From: Plantago major
Taxonomy: Eukaryota; Streptophyta; Magnoliopsida; Lamiales; Plantaginaceae
Direction: 5' to 3'
Length of the DNA stretch: 64,000 nucleotides
Assembly (NCBI GenBank): GCA_026545765.1
Contig: CM048840.1
Span: forward strand, 4,485,265-4,549,264
Part shown: positions 48,981 to 60,412 of the stretch, piece after piece
Layout of the letters: every line of letters begins with the position of its first letter
Numbering within the stretch: the stretch's first letter is position 1
Translations under genes and position numbers: made by a program
Notes under the pieces: model-generated
Seen by the model: only the letters and a program-made list of their open reading frames with translations
The model's database searches: none
What the model was told of the DNA's origin: nothing

Positions 48981-48988
48981 TATTTATA
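48981..48988 (-). promoter_or_regulatory. Antisense TATA box in Gypsy element
   Basis: On the minus strand the sequence reads CCTATAAATAGGCC. It is about 315 bp upstream of the first long antisense frame (ATG at 48664-48666), at the right distance for a leader, and directed away from the sense genes. Confidence 0.5.
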
Positions 48989-48989
48989 G

Positions 48990-50045
48990 GCATATTGGGC
49001 TGGTCCAACCAGGCCCATGGGCCAGTGTCCGAACTGTCGCATTGATTCACGTGCAAGCCGTACTCATTATGAATCAGAATGGCATGAACCGTCTTAAACC
49101 ATCATAATTCGTCCGAACCAACGGACTTGCCTCCAACCACAAATCAAAAATACCCAAGGCTCCTACCGACGGACGACCTAACCACCGGACACCAACTTTA
49201 AAGTCCCAACCTTGCTTTTATTTCATGAAAAACTAAGCCCGGGACATGGGGGACTTATATAACAATATGACGGACAACATTGACTTTGATTGGCCGGACG
49301 GATTATTGGCTAGGAGAAATGGGGATCCGACCAACTGCTCTTCATCTCAAAAGAGAGTCCGAAATAAAAAATAAAAAAAAACTTCTTGAGAACAAAAGGC
49401 AGCGGATCGGATCCTCATCACAGCGAAGCCGTCAACCCAGATCCGACGGATAAACCCAACGAAACCGGGAACCAAAGCACCTAATTGAAACTCCGGTATT
49501 CTGCAAGATCAAAACCTGAAAGACGGACAGCCACTCGATAGGGCTCTCCCCACCAGCTTACGGTCTTGAGGACACCGGGGCCTCAAGAACAACGATTGAT
49601 TGAAAGGTCACTCCCCTTTGACATGCTTGCGTATCTTCCAAGATGCCAAAGCTGGAAGCGGTCAGCCTTGAGCTTAACTCACCCCGCCAGCTAACTACCT
49701 TGGAAGGACACAAACACCTCAAAGTAGACCTCGGTTGAAAAATCAAAAAACGGCGCTCCGCTCCCAAGAGAAGAGGACCGACCCAACGACTACATCTCGA
49801 AAAAAATACAATTGAGCTGAAAGATACATCGAGCTAAGGGAGTATATATAGATTTTCAAGACCAATCAGAATCGACCACGTGTACATGTGGGCACCGGCA
49901 CCAATGGGCCTGGGCTTGGGCTGAAGTTTGGGCTCTCATACTGGATCAATTTTCAGGCCCAAAGTACGCATGGACGGACTTTACAAAGATTCTGGACAGA
50001 CAACTACCGATAATTTCATAACCATCTCCTACTAAGATACTTGAA
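48990..50045. other. Gypsy 3' untranslated region
   Basis: No sense coding seen. On the minus strand, CACGTGG (about 49878-49884) and TATATATA (about 49842-49849) are arranged like a second promoter, with a 69-residue frame downstream (49767-49558). Coding value is doubtful. Confidence 0.4.
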
Positions 50046-50057
50046 AACTGGGGGGAC

Positions 50058-50904
50058 TTATTATATATACATATGAGTCCGCCCCCGCCTCTTGCCGAAC
50101 CAAGGCGACTTAATACGTTCTATGCATATGTGTTACTGGAGTCCACCCACAAGCTTCATGTCCGGCACTAGAACTCTTCTTATAATCAAGATTCCAGGTT
50201 GAAATGATGGACCGGTCCGACCCCCCACATTCCTCACCACGGACGTATCTGCATTCTGGGAACTAGACTTCTTATCAAGACAATATAAAATAAGTCCGTC
50301 CTTTACTTTTGTCCGATTGGAGTCTATGGATGGACTACCTCTGGTCTTGTCCTGAATATCGTCGTGAGTCCAACGCGCCACCTATCTCCGGGACCACGTG
50401 TCAACCTATCATCAAGCCGACCAAACTCTGGTATGTCAGAGAACTTGTCCCCAAAGCTCAACACTATAAATAGGAGGTATTTACTCCTCATAAAGGCAGG
50501 TAACTACTTTGCAATAATCCACTCTCTAAGTTTTGAGGTCCGGGCCTAAGCTTGATCCGCCTCCTAACTAGTTGAATCTTAGTCCGGACTGTCCAAGGCA
50601 TGCCGGCCCAAAAGGGTCTAACCCCTTCTATTCTTGTTTACAGTTCAGTCACTTCCAAGTGTCCAACCGATGGACCATCACACAGGGACGGTCTCTCTTG
50701 ACTGACGGACCCATTACTATCAAGGAACTCTACACTCTGACTATCCCTTATTCCCAGGCGGAATCTTAATCTGTAGCCGGACTTATTCAACTAAAGGACT
50801 TCGAACTGAGACTTAACGATTTAGGAAGAACCATACCTACGCACCGACGAACTCTCTTTGACTTTGACACTGACTATTGACTTATCCGATTTTACCCTAC
50901 ATCA
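50058..50904 (+). repeat. 3' LTR of Gypsy element
   Basis: Follows the polypurine tract and ends CTACATCA. TATAAATA at about 50464. One base separates it from the TA of the MITE starting at 50908. Confidence 0.88.
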
Positions 50905-50907
50905 ATA

Positions 50908-51137
50908 CTCCATCCGTCCTTTAGAAGCTGTCAAGTTTTGATTTTTTGCAATGAACAATATTGAACTTTGACCACGAATTAATCTTAAACGCTAATGGAA
51001 AAATGGTCCTAAATTTTTATTTTATAGTTCAATTGACGATTTTACCATTATCATTTGAAATTAATTCGTGATCAAAGTTCGATTTTGTTCATTGTAAAAA
51101 GTTAAAATTGGACAGTTTTTAAATAAGGGAGAGAGAG
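50908..51137. mobile_element. Stowaway-like MITE
   Basis: 230 bp flanked by TA (50906-50907, 51138-51139). The left end CTCCATCCGTCCTTTAGAAG is matched inversely by the right end TTAAATAAGGGAGAGAGAG. The interior pairs too (CAATGAACAA with TTGTTCATTG). It directly abuts the Gypsy 3' LTR. Confidence 0.8.
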
Positions 51138-51139
51138 TA

Positions 51140-51950
51140 CTCGATAAATACTTTCTTAAAGTTTACTACAACGTTCTTCTAAAAAAAAAGTTTCCTACAA
51201 CGACCATTAAACATGACCGACGCACGTACATACATACAATACATCCACCTTCTGACCTTAATTGGCATCACCCCAAACTTTTCAAGACCTCAAGTATGTG
51301 GGTACGGTGGGAAAGTTGCCAACATTTCTGCAATTTCATTCAATCCAAAGCCAAAACTTTAAAAAAGAAAAACACCAGTGTTTTACTTTTACACAACATG
51401 AAAATTTTGTTGTATTACTTAAAGAATGTAGATTTTAATTATCATTTGAAACATTGTAGTTTTCGTTAGCGAATATAATTTAGTTTTTATGTAAATAAAA
51501 TACCGACCATCAGTCATATGTAATAGTCCATCCTATACTACCGTAGACAAATTAGTATGAAGGGGCCCATTTCTATATGCGGTCCATCGACATTCATAGC
51601 AAATTTTACCCAACATTAAAAATGTGGGAGGCATTGTGGTGTTGATTAGAGGTAATTCCTCTTCAACACTTTTATCAATCTATCTAACTAAATTCATCTT
51701 TGAATCTTTATCGATCTTATCTTCTTCACCATATTCGGGTGGTACTACTCCCGTGATGTGATTGAGGTGATTCAATTATTGATTACGGTAACGAGCTTCG
51801 AAGTGTTTGACTCCGAATTTAAGTTGAATTTTCTCGAATCGAGTTTTTGTGTTAGTAAAACTCAACTCAAGTTCTTAGTCAAACACTAAGTTTGTGTTGA
51901 CAAATTGTTTGTCATTAGTTTGCTTGTACTCTGGTCATTTCTCTCGACTA
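51140..51950. other. Intergenic, no gene seen
   Basis: No supported coding region between the MITE and the Harbinger element. Confidence 0.45.
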
Positions 51951-51953
51951 TTA

Positions 51954-53854
51954 GACCGCCCACTATGGACGGTTGTGAGGCGTAAGTCACGGATCGACCG
52001 CTCCGCGACTTACGCGGACTGCCCGTTGTGGGCGGTCAGGGGGAGCGGTCGCTCCCCACATTTTACCCAAGTCGCCCAGCGACTTGGGTAAATGCCGTTG
52101 GGTGGGGCCCAGCCCCAACAGCTGTGTCACCAGCCAACAGGTTGGTGACACTTGTCCGGTCCTGATTGAACCGGACAAAGTTTTTTTGTTTTTCTATTTT
52201 TTTTTTAAATTTCGAAATTAAAAAAATATACCAACGACCATATTTTTTCGAGATCTATAAATAGAGACCAGTGTTGATATGTTTCTTTTCACCTCAAAAA
52301 TCACCCTTCTTTCTCTCTACTAAACTCAAAACACTCTTAAAAATCCTTCCAAAAACTCTCATTCTCCCGACATGGATCCGAACGAGTCTCTTGCTAGGTG
52401 GTTGATGGAAAATGACCCCCGGCAATTCCAACTCTACATGGATTCCCAAGGTCGTAGTAGTTAATCGTCCATCACCCCAAACTCCAACCCAAACACCCCG
52501 TATGATCCATATCTTTCCCCCGGTGCATACCGCCCTCCCGATTCCCAGGCCCCGAAAACTGTCCCGGAGACTCAACCAGCACCACCACCACAGTCCAAGG
52601 GGAAGGAGAAAGCCAGAGCAAAGAAAGGTGCAAAGAAGGCCGCATCCTCCGCCTATACCCAAGTTGACGATGAAGGGCCGAAGAAATTCTCGAAAGAGGA
52701 AGATCTTGCACTCATTTACATGTTCATGGCAGTGAGTGAAGATCCCATCACCGGGACAAACATGAAGTACACCACTATGTTCACCACGGCCATTTTCGAT
52801 AAGTGGAACCTGGCAAGGGCGGACAACATGTGTAATCTCGAATCGAAGTTCTCTACGGGTAGATGGAACCGAATCAAGCTTGTGTTAACATGTGGGTGAG
52901 TGTTACGAGGAGGCTTATCGTCAGTTGGGATGCGAGTGGTCACAACGAGGACGACGTAATTAAGTATGCACTTTCTCTCTGGTCCTCACATCCAAAAATG
53001 AGGATTTGAGTTGATGCCTTTGTTGGAAGCCATGAGGGAATACCCGGAGTGGCAAAGCAAAATGAATTACGGGGGTCCCAAGGACAAGCCAGTTCCGACC
53101 TTTGAAATTCATGAAATGGCCGACACTGAAGACGGTGCTCAAGAAATGGACGCAAGTGGGGGTAGCTCCGGCAAGCGTGTGCGCTTGAATGATGAAAGTG
53201 ATACTGGATCAAAACGTCCCATGGGCCGTGATAGGGCAAAGGCACAACGTAGTGGGAAGTCGACCTCCTCTTCTCAAACTGACATGGGTGAGCTATTTGC
53301 TAAGTTCCAAGATGAGTATGCTAAACAGAGACAGATTGAGCATGAGAGAATGGAGCTGGAGAGGCAGAGATTGAACTGGCTGAGAGAGAGGAAGACACAA
53401 AAGGCGGAGGAAGCCAGAATAACCGCTCAAGGTAATTTGGAATTGGCCAGGGCTCAACAGTTGCAGATGTTCCTTAACCTGAGCCAACAAGATCCGAACA
53501 CCATGACGGTTGAGACTCGATGCGTGTTTGAGATGTTGAAAGTTGAGTTCATGTCCTGAAGTTGTGGTTGAATTTGTGTTTGTGTTTGTGTTTGTTTCAG
53601 TTCATGTGTTGTTTGTTTTAGTTCGTGTGCTGTTTGTAACTTTTGAATCCATTTTACTTTCAATAAAAACATTATTTTTACGAGTCGTTTCAATATTCTA
53701 ACTTAAAAAACTATAACAAAATTTTTTAAAAAATACAAAAAAAAAAAAAATCCCGGCGACCAACCCCACGACCGCTACCATAGTGGCAGTTTTTGGTCGC
53801 GGGAGAGGTCGCCCGGCGACTCGACCAAAAAATTGGTCACCATAGTGAGTAGTC
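51954..53854 (+). mobile_element. PIF/Harbinger element with ORF1 only
   Basis: 1901 bp flanked by a TTA duplication (51951-51953, 53855-53857). Terminal inverted repeats: GACCGCCCACTATGG on the left, and GACTACTCACTATGG as the inverse of the right end. Both subterminal regions are rich in GGTCGCC/GGCGACC-type motifs. TTA targets, these ends and an ORF1-type gene inside identify PIF/Harbinger. The DDE transposase gene (ORF2) is absent, so the element is non-autonomous. Confidence 0.9.
52372..53559 (+). pseudogene. Harbinger ORF1-like (Myb/SANT-like, NAM-associated) gene
   Basis: Starts MDPNESLARWLMENDPRQFQ after a TATAAATA (52256-52263) at a suitable distance. It goes on with NTPYDPYLSPGAYRPPDSQ, a lysine-rich patch, FSKEEDLALIYMFMAVSEDP and GTNMKYTTMFTTAIFDKW (trihelix-like DNA-binding part), then a C-terminal half with EWQSKMNYGG, SGKRVRLNDESDT, a GRDRAKAQRS basic patch and a long charged coiled coil ending at 53559. 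Plant proteins of this type are often labelled 'glutathione S-transferase T3-like' although they are Harbinger ORF1 proteins that help the transposase bind DNA. Decay: an in-frame TAA near 52462 and two changes of frame between about 52860 and 53010. The last 182 residues are open. Confidence 0.78.
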
Positions 53855-53949
53855 TTAGTCTCTCATCAGGATCTTTTTGATTGATTTGATCTATTATTGA
53901 AAGAAATGTCATTTTGGGTCACAACATCACACCTTTTGCCTTTTGACGT

Positions 53950-54350
53950 AAGCTTTGTTTAGCACTACATTATCATCTTTATAGATTTATTTTCAAACTA
54001 ATTCCGTTACATAAGCGTCTAGTTGGTACATGGGGATGATTTGATTAACTTGTTCAGGTAGCTTTTTTAAAAAAAAATGAACTAGATGATTTGTTTTGTG
54101 GCTCTATTTAGCAACTTGTTTATCATATCAATAAACTTACTTTTGTAATAAGCATGCTACGTGAACGTTTATCTGGTAGCTGATAAACTAACTGATCTGA
54201 TAGATTTGTCAAATAATCAACCAGCTGATTTTTTTTATATATTATGTTTAGCAAATCAGTTAGTTAATTAATTAATTAATTAAATACCTTCAACATAATT
54301 AATTAGCTTATATCTAGATCATCAGCTAGTTCTGCTGAACATAATCCATA
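53950..54350. mobile_element. hAT-like MITE remnant
   Basis: The left end AGCTTTGTTTAGCACTAC and right end TAGTTCTGCTGAACATAATC are approximate inverses and resemble the terminus at about 29313-29334. The interior is AT-rich with repeated AGCTGAT/ATCAGCT motifs. Non-coding; exact ends uncertain. Confidence 0.5.
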
Positions 54351-55660
54351 CATTATATTTAACAAATAAATTAGCTAATTAACTAATTAAATTATGAGTT
54401 TATGAATTACCCAATCAACTATCATTTAGATTATGAGCTATTAGCTAGCTTATACATGGGTTTTAAACTGGCCGGTAACGTATACGTAGATGATAGGTTA
54501 CTTGTTGTTTGGAAGGAAAATTGATTTCCGCACGGAGCTTAGAATGAGACATGGTCTTTAGAAGTTTGTAACATGTGAGTTACGCATGGCATGTTCCATG
54601 AACAGATGAGACCGCAATGGGCCGGTAGACCAAATAAATTAATTGAGGAAAGAACAAAATTAATTGTCACTATTATCATTATTATTATTCGTAGTACAAA
54701 CGAACGACTTCATGGCACTACATGTTTGCATTCTTCCTTGGACTAGACGGACAATTAATGATTCCATTTCGTTAAATTTAAACTCCTCTTCTTTTAATAG
54801 TTAAACATTATTAACAACAAATTCAAGTAGAGTACGTAGCTAGCTACCACATCTAACACAAACTCCAAAATGAAAGACAACAAACTAGCAAGGCCATTCA
54901 ACGTATTTTTCGCCAATGAATTTTTTTATTACATGTAAAGAATGATAAATTAAAATTCGGAACTATAAAATACTTCATGTAATATAGACGAAAACATCAA
55001 CATCTTTTAAGAATAAATAAAATACTAGCATTCGTAAAAAAGTGACACATTGTTTATGCTCTCTTCCTCATCAGACAGATTACATTTAAAGGTTGTCAGA
55101 TTATATGTCGTTAAATGTTATACCGTACAACACATTAAAGCATTAGGAGGTAATACAACATTTTGGGTAAAAAAATCCTTCTCGATGATGGACCCGATAG
55201 TTATTAGCAGTATTACCTAAGCGCCTGCAAACCCATCATTGAATAGCCAACCTAATTAATTAAAACTTGTAATCTAATTGGTTGTCTAACCAACTTCAAC
55301 TTTTAAAACTCGATTTAAAAACGATTGACGACTGAGTTAGTAGAAAGAAACAAAAACAGAATCATTCCCAATTTAACAACATATACCTTTTTGTGCCAGA
55401 CCATCAAAAGTCCTCAGTTCCCATGATGCATACTGTGTACATGTGATAGGAAAAAATGTGTACATAAAATTTAAAACTAAGTTAATCTATTTATCGGTTC
55501 ACTCGACTCGACTCGACTCGTATCGTCTCGAAAGAGATTAGTCCGAGTCTGAGGTGCCTACGGGCCTCAACTCGCACTACAATTTCTTCACGTACATTGG
55601 TTCAGGGGAGATTGGTATTGTTGGCGAAGTGATCGTAACAAGTTTTTGTTGAAATACTAT
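54351..55660. other. Intergenic, no gene seen
   Basis: AT-rich; a short CGACT repeat lies at 55503-55520. No coding region supported. Confidence 0.5.
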
Positions 55661-55661
55661 A

Positions 55662-55913
55662 CTCCCTCTGTCCCGCAAAACTTCATATATTTGGCATTTT
55701 TAGACGTCCGACAGAACTTCATACATTACCAAAAAAAGGAAGCTATCACACACCCAACAAATAATAAACAATCTCAACTTTACACTCAAATTACACATTT
55801 TGCCACTAAAAGTAAACTTTATCCCACATTTTCTATATTCTATCATTACTTTAACTTTTCGCATAAAACTGCGTACTAACCCTAATGTATGAAGTTCTCC
55901 GGGACGGAGGGAG
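55662..55913. mobile_element. Stowaway-like MITE
   Basis: 252 bp flanked by TA (55660-55661, 55914-55915). Ends CTCCCTCTGTCCCGCAAAAC and the inverse of GTTCTCCGGGACGGAGGGAG are nearly perfect inverted repeats, the best preserved of the five in this window, so probably the youngest. Open frames across it are chance. Confidence 0.9.
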
Positions 55914-55915
55914 TA

Positions 55916-56269
55916 GAATGTTTGGGCCAAGAATAGTATATAAATGGAGAAAGTTGAGGGAGCATTATGTAATAGAACTAGGGAGTAATACCTTCTAGCT
56001 AGTCTTGTTGTAAATGCACTCCACAAATTTATATGGGGGGATTCAACTATTCAAGTAGCAAATCTGTGGTATCTGATTTGTAAATAATAGATCCCAAAAA
56101 GAATCATGAAATAGTCGATAAATAAAATTCATTCGGATAAAAAATTCTTATTAGATGTAACAAAATTTCTTAATACATGTATAAATAACAAGGCGAAATC
56201 TCCTGTAATGTGTGAAATCGAATTACAAATCAATCAAGTATCTATGGAATATTCACCAATTACAAAAAG
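55916..56269 (-). other. P450 3' flank
   Basis: Non-coding sequence downstream of the P450 stop codon, including its expected 3' UTR. No other feature seen. Confidence 0.5.
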
Positions 56270-57903
56270 TTATATATGATAGAGACGGATCGGAAGACCC
56301 TTTTGAGGTTTTGGCATCATATCTCCTTTAACCTTTTCAGATGGATCCACCACTTCCCATCTGTACGTCTTCACTACATTATGAACAAAAGCGAGCATTG
56401 CTAGGCGTGCATACTCTTTACCGGGGCACAATCTCGGGCCACCTCCGAATGGAACGTAAGTATACGGAGGTGGTGCTTCGCCTCCGTCGTATCTTGACGG
56501 ATCAAATTTCTCCGGATTCTTGAAGTAAGCCGGGTTCATATTCGTGCTACTGACGGTCCAATACAACTGAAGATATTAAAGGAACATATTAACTTCATAA
56601 TCCTTCAAACACAAGCTGTATGAGTAATTGAATTTGTATTAAAATCTTACCTTCCATCCTTTTGGAATAGTGTAACCGGCATAAGTAAATTCGGTCAAAA
56701 CATCTCTAAAAGTTCCTTGAAGTGGCGGAACCATCCTCATGGTCTCACATATCACGTTCCATGAGTACTTCATCTTCGCCATATCTTCCCACTCTAATAA
56801 TTCTCCTGGTTTCTTTGATGCCGCTATCCCAAGTTGCTCTGTAAACATTGAAATTGAATAATAAATACATTAAATCAATTTTTCTTTTGTCAAAAGATGG
56901 AAACAAATGGCATTCTAGTATGATTTATTATATCATTACCTGCACGAATTTTTTCATAGACTTCTGGATTTAATCCAACATATTTCATCAAAAATGTTAT
57001 AGTAGTCGCCACCGTGCTATACCCTGCAGTTAGCAACCCCATCATCTTATCGGCCAGCTCGAGTTCGGGCATGGGTTGTCCGGTTGGATCACGAAAAGCG
57101 ATCATATGGGTCAGGATATCCCGCATCGGTGATCCTGACTCAATGGCCCGTTTCTTCTCCTCAATCACACTCAACAACTCCTTCCTTATAGCATTAGCCG
57201 CCGTGTTCGCCTTGTAAAAGATCGTACCGGGCAAATTAATCATAAGACAATGCATACCAACCGTGACATCATCGAAATGGTTAACCAACCGGGCAACCCG
57301 GTCCGGGTTGTTGATACCAAGAAAGAAGTGGCATGCTAGCGTTAGCGTTGTATTTTTCGCAAGCGGGTGAACTTTCACTATGCTTTTATTTTTGCAATGG
57401 GCTTCGAGTTGTTGTTGGGCTATAGAGTCCATAACACCAAGAAACCGCATTAGAGCTTCCGGTTTCAAAAACCCGGGCTGGCGAATGGCTTTCGACTCGT
57501 CCGTGGGTTTAACCGTTGATGCAGCCGGTGGGGCGGCCGGTTTGTTTTCCTTGTAGGACCGGAAAAGATGTTGCATGGCATGTGGGCGGAAGGCAGTGAA
57601 GTAGTTGAGCTCATTGGAGAAGAGGAACTTGTGACCGGCTGGACCGCAAATGACTACGGTTTTCTCCCCGAGGATCTTTGTCTTGAATATGTCGGCGGAG
57701 TACTTCTTCATCCGGTCACCTACGAATTTTTCAGGCTTGCCAAATAGGAACTCGACGGTTTCTCCCAAAACCGGCCACCCGAAGCTGCCCGGTGGGAGCT
57801 TAGCTTCGCGTTTGGAGCGGATACGGATGACGTGGAAAGTGAGAGCTATGAGAGCTAGAGAAATAGTGAGAGTAAAGACGTCCATGGGTGAAATGAAAGG
57901 CAA
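56270..57903 (-). CDS. Cytochrome P450, CYP85 clan (CYP716/CYP728-like)
   Basis: Three exons on the minus strand: 57903-56940, 56838-56651 and 56566-56270, all with GT-AG borders, giving 482 residues from the first ATG or 476 from the MDVF start at 57885, which looks more like relatives. Features: N-terminal membrane anchor, hinge [14 protein letters not shown]-helix AGYST at 293-297, K-helix ETMR at 353-356, FDPSRY, and the heme loop [15 protein letters not shown] with Cys about 431. The family consists of ER-bound monooxygenases; CYP716 members commonly oxidise triterpenes such as beta-amyrin. The substrate here cannot be told. The position usually acidic in the I-helix is Ser. No lesion seen. 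The fragment at 22777-22872 derives from a relative. Confidence 0.93.
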
Positions 57904-57976
57904 TGAAATGAAATCTATGTATGTTAACTAATGAGTGGAGTGGTTTGTGTTTGGATAAATGGGATGTAAGTGCTTG

Positions 57977-57987
57977 TTATATATAGA
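57977..57987 (-). promoter_or_regulatory. Likely P450 TATA box
   Basis: TCTATATATAA on the minus strand, about 75-95 bp upstream of the two possible start codons. Confidence 0.6.
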
Positions 57988-57989
57988 GT

Positions 57990-58584
57990 GATAGATAATG
58001 TTAGGCACACGCGGAACCGGGTCGTAACTAGCCCAGTTAGGCGTGCTATGTTTCACACTATTTGCTAATAACCATGTGAGTTGTGACTACACATATAAAA
58101 AGTAAAAATTAAATGATTCACGTCCAAATATGAATTTCGATCTGACGAAATAAAATCTTTGAAAGAAAAGGTTTCTGAATCGGAATAAAGATCAGCAAGT
58201 TGACTTGCAGTAATATGTGCATCGTGGATGCCTTCAGTATAATCATTAATCACTATTACTACTTGCTAATAGCAAACGATCGAATTAACAATACTTAAAC
58301 TGCATCTAAAACTTTATTTCAGCAGGTGTGGTGATTGGATTAATTTAATACTAGTTCGGATTTTGCGGAAAGAATCAGAGATCCATCCAAATGGTATCTC
58401 AACAGGAGATTATATCACATATTCAAATTTACCTTCTAATTTTTTTTTAAAATATAATACTGTAATATTAATTTTAGCATTAACCATCTTGTAATTCAGT
58501 ATTTTTACATTTAATGGAATAAATGTGTTAATTTTTTATTAACTGTTTATTGTCACCGTAGAAAAGCACTACTACTAAATATAT
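57990..58584. other. P450 upstream region
   Basis: No gene supported. The short frame at 58065-58253 has no recognisable domain. Confidence 0.45.
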
Positions 58585-58585
58585 C

Positions 58586-58980
58586 TTTTTTTTTTTTTTT
58601 GTTGGAAGAAACTTCAAACTTTCATTCATCGGAAAAACGGTACTACAAAGCAGATCCAAAGAAGTCCAAAACAAAAGAAACGAAAAAATCATAAGGGCAA
58701 CACATATTCACCCTCACTATCCACCAAGACATCTTTGGCCAAATTATGCGCAACTAAATTACCAGTCCGAGAAATATGCGAAAAAATATTATATATATGG
58801 TTCCTCTTAATATCGATCATCTTCAACAATGATGCCAGCGGGAGATGGACATTTTTCAGTACTTGTATTCAAAGCTTCAATTAGCAGTAGACAATAATCT
58901 CCTTCAATAACGTAACTACCTATCGCCAACCCTCTGCGAGAGCCTCAACAAAATCAACACTCTTCCGTTTCCACACTACC
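58586..58980 (-). mobile_element. LINE (L1-type) 3' tail
   Basis: A run of 15 T at 58586-58600 is the poly-A tail of a minus-strand element. Upstream it reads IGSYVIEGDYCLLLIEALNT, then SHISRTGNLVAHNLAKDVL and a stop, the C-terminal RNase H domain of plant L1 LINEs. Reading frame changes once between these two pieces, near the VEDD/IKRN junction (about 58820). The element is 5'-truncated, as is usual for LINEs. Target duplication not resolved. Confidence 0.75.
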
Positions 58981-60412
58981 ACTTCACATTTATTCATTTT
59001 GTCCCTTCTAATAAAAAAAATACACATTTATTCATTTTTTACGCATGAAAAAAAAAAACGGAGATGAGACCTGCCATTTTGATAATATGGATGGGAAAGT
59101 TTACATTATTCGCGAAAATGCCATCCATATTAGTATTATTTTTTACTTTCTTTAAATGATTATTTTCCTTTTCTTTTCTTGTTTACTCATTCTTTATGAA
59201 ACTCATATCATTGTTCATCTTCTTCTTCATTGGAACCCATATCATCTTTTCTTTCATCTCATTTTCTGTTTTCTTTTTTCCTTCTCCATCATTATCATCT
59301 TCTTCATTGCAAGAACTCCACCTTACCTGTAATAGCTCCGATTTAGAGTTGGTGCAGTGGATTTGGAGTTTTAAGATGTTTCAATTGTTGTTTGAATTCA
59401 TTTTATAGTAATAGACTTTTTAGGGATTTAATTGAATATTTTGAAAACTCAAAACCCTTATAATTGAGAATTTCACCTACATAATTTTAAATTTGAAAAA
59501 GTTATAAGTACTGAATTGAAGTTAAAAAAAAATTGAATAATTACTAGTTGGCCCAAACAGTTTATGGTCATTGAGTTGAGCCTCAACCCAAAAATTATTC
59601 AAATTTTAATTTACTTTAATTAGTTTATTTAATTCAAATTTCCTTTAGCTTTTCTTTTAAGGCGATGAAAAAGCCACTAGAGGATTGAGAAAGATGATTT
59701 GATAAGCTGGTCAACGTTTGGGCTTATATGTTATACTTAAAATATACCATATAAATATGAAATTAGGCCAAATTTAAAGGAGTACTAAGAAATTTTCTAT
59801 TTACTAAACCATTTTATAAAATCAACTAATTTTTCATCTAAATCTTATTAATCTGCTTAAAACGAGGTTCGCTAGCTTACTTTTGCATAAAAGATTAAGG
59901 GCGCGTAATATAACGGGTCAATTCAGTATGTTTTGGTTTGTCACAACTATGAAGTTGTTCATCTTCACCATAGCCTTTTGTGAAAATTGGACTATTGACT
60001 TTGTTATGATGACTTGTTACCTAAAACTAAAAGTGTCAATTGGTAATTTGGTACGATATAGTTCAAATGCGATGGTACCGACCAGACCAACTTAAAAATA
60101 CGTACTTGTGTTCTATTCCACAGACTTATGGGCTCGTTTTAGTTAGTTCGATAAGGTGTTCAAGTCAAATTTGAATATGATGTACCTGTCAATACTCGAC
60201 TAGACTTGGTTAAATATATGTTTTTCGGTGTGACTCGAAAACAAATCAAACAATATTCTCGTTTTTGTTAACGAATCGAGCTGAATTAGCTTATTTTCAC
60301 ACTAGTAAGGATAATTTCTTTTCCATATCCAATAAAACGATTTGCATACAAAAATGAAAAATAAACAAATTTACCATTTTAGTGTTTCTTCAAAAGATTT
60401 AGAGGATGTTTG
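58981..60412. other. Intergenic, no gene seen
   Basis: Two copies of CACATTTATTCATTTT lie near 58986 and 59023. The frame at 59196-59408 is Phe/Ser-rich low-complexity sequence and not convincing. No other feature. Confidence 0.45.

Larger units (their letters stand above)
29336..50904 (+). mobile_element. Ty3/Gypsy LTR retrotransposon, Tat lineage, broken, with nested insertions
   Basis: Large fossil Gypsy element on the plus strand, about 14 kb without the CACTA inserted in it. LTRs at about 29336-30210 and 50058-50904 differ at roughly 43 of 830 positions (about 5%), suggesting around two million years at a rice-like rate. A primer-binding site TTGGCGCCACCTGTGGGA follows the left LTR (30213-30230), and a polypurine tract (AACTGGGGGGAC, 50046-50056) precedes the right one. 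Parts in order: gag with zinc knuckle, protease, RT, RNase H, a second RNase H-like domain, integrase, a tandem repeat, and an antisense coding region. The second RNase H and the long 3' region are hallmarks of the Tat/Ogre/Retand group. Broken, with more than half a dozen interruptions. Target duplication not identified. Confidence 0.9.

Noticed and set aside
59196-59408. Small secreted protein candidate
   Set aside because: N-terminus is hydrophobic only because of TTC/TCT repeats; no cysteine pattern, promoter or family support.
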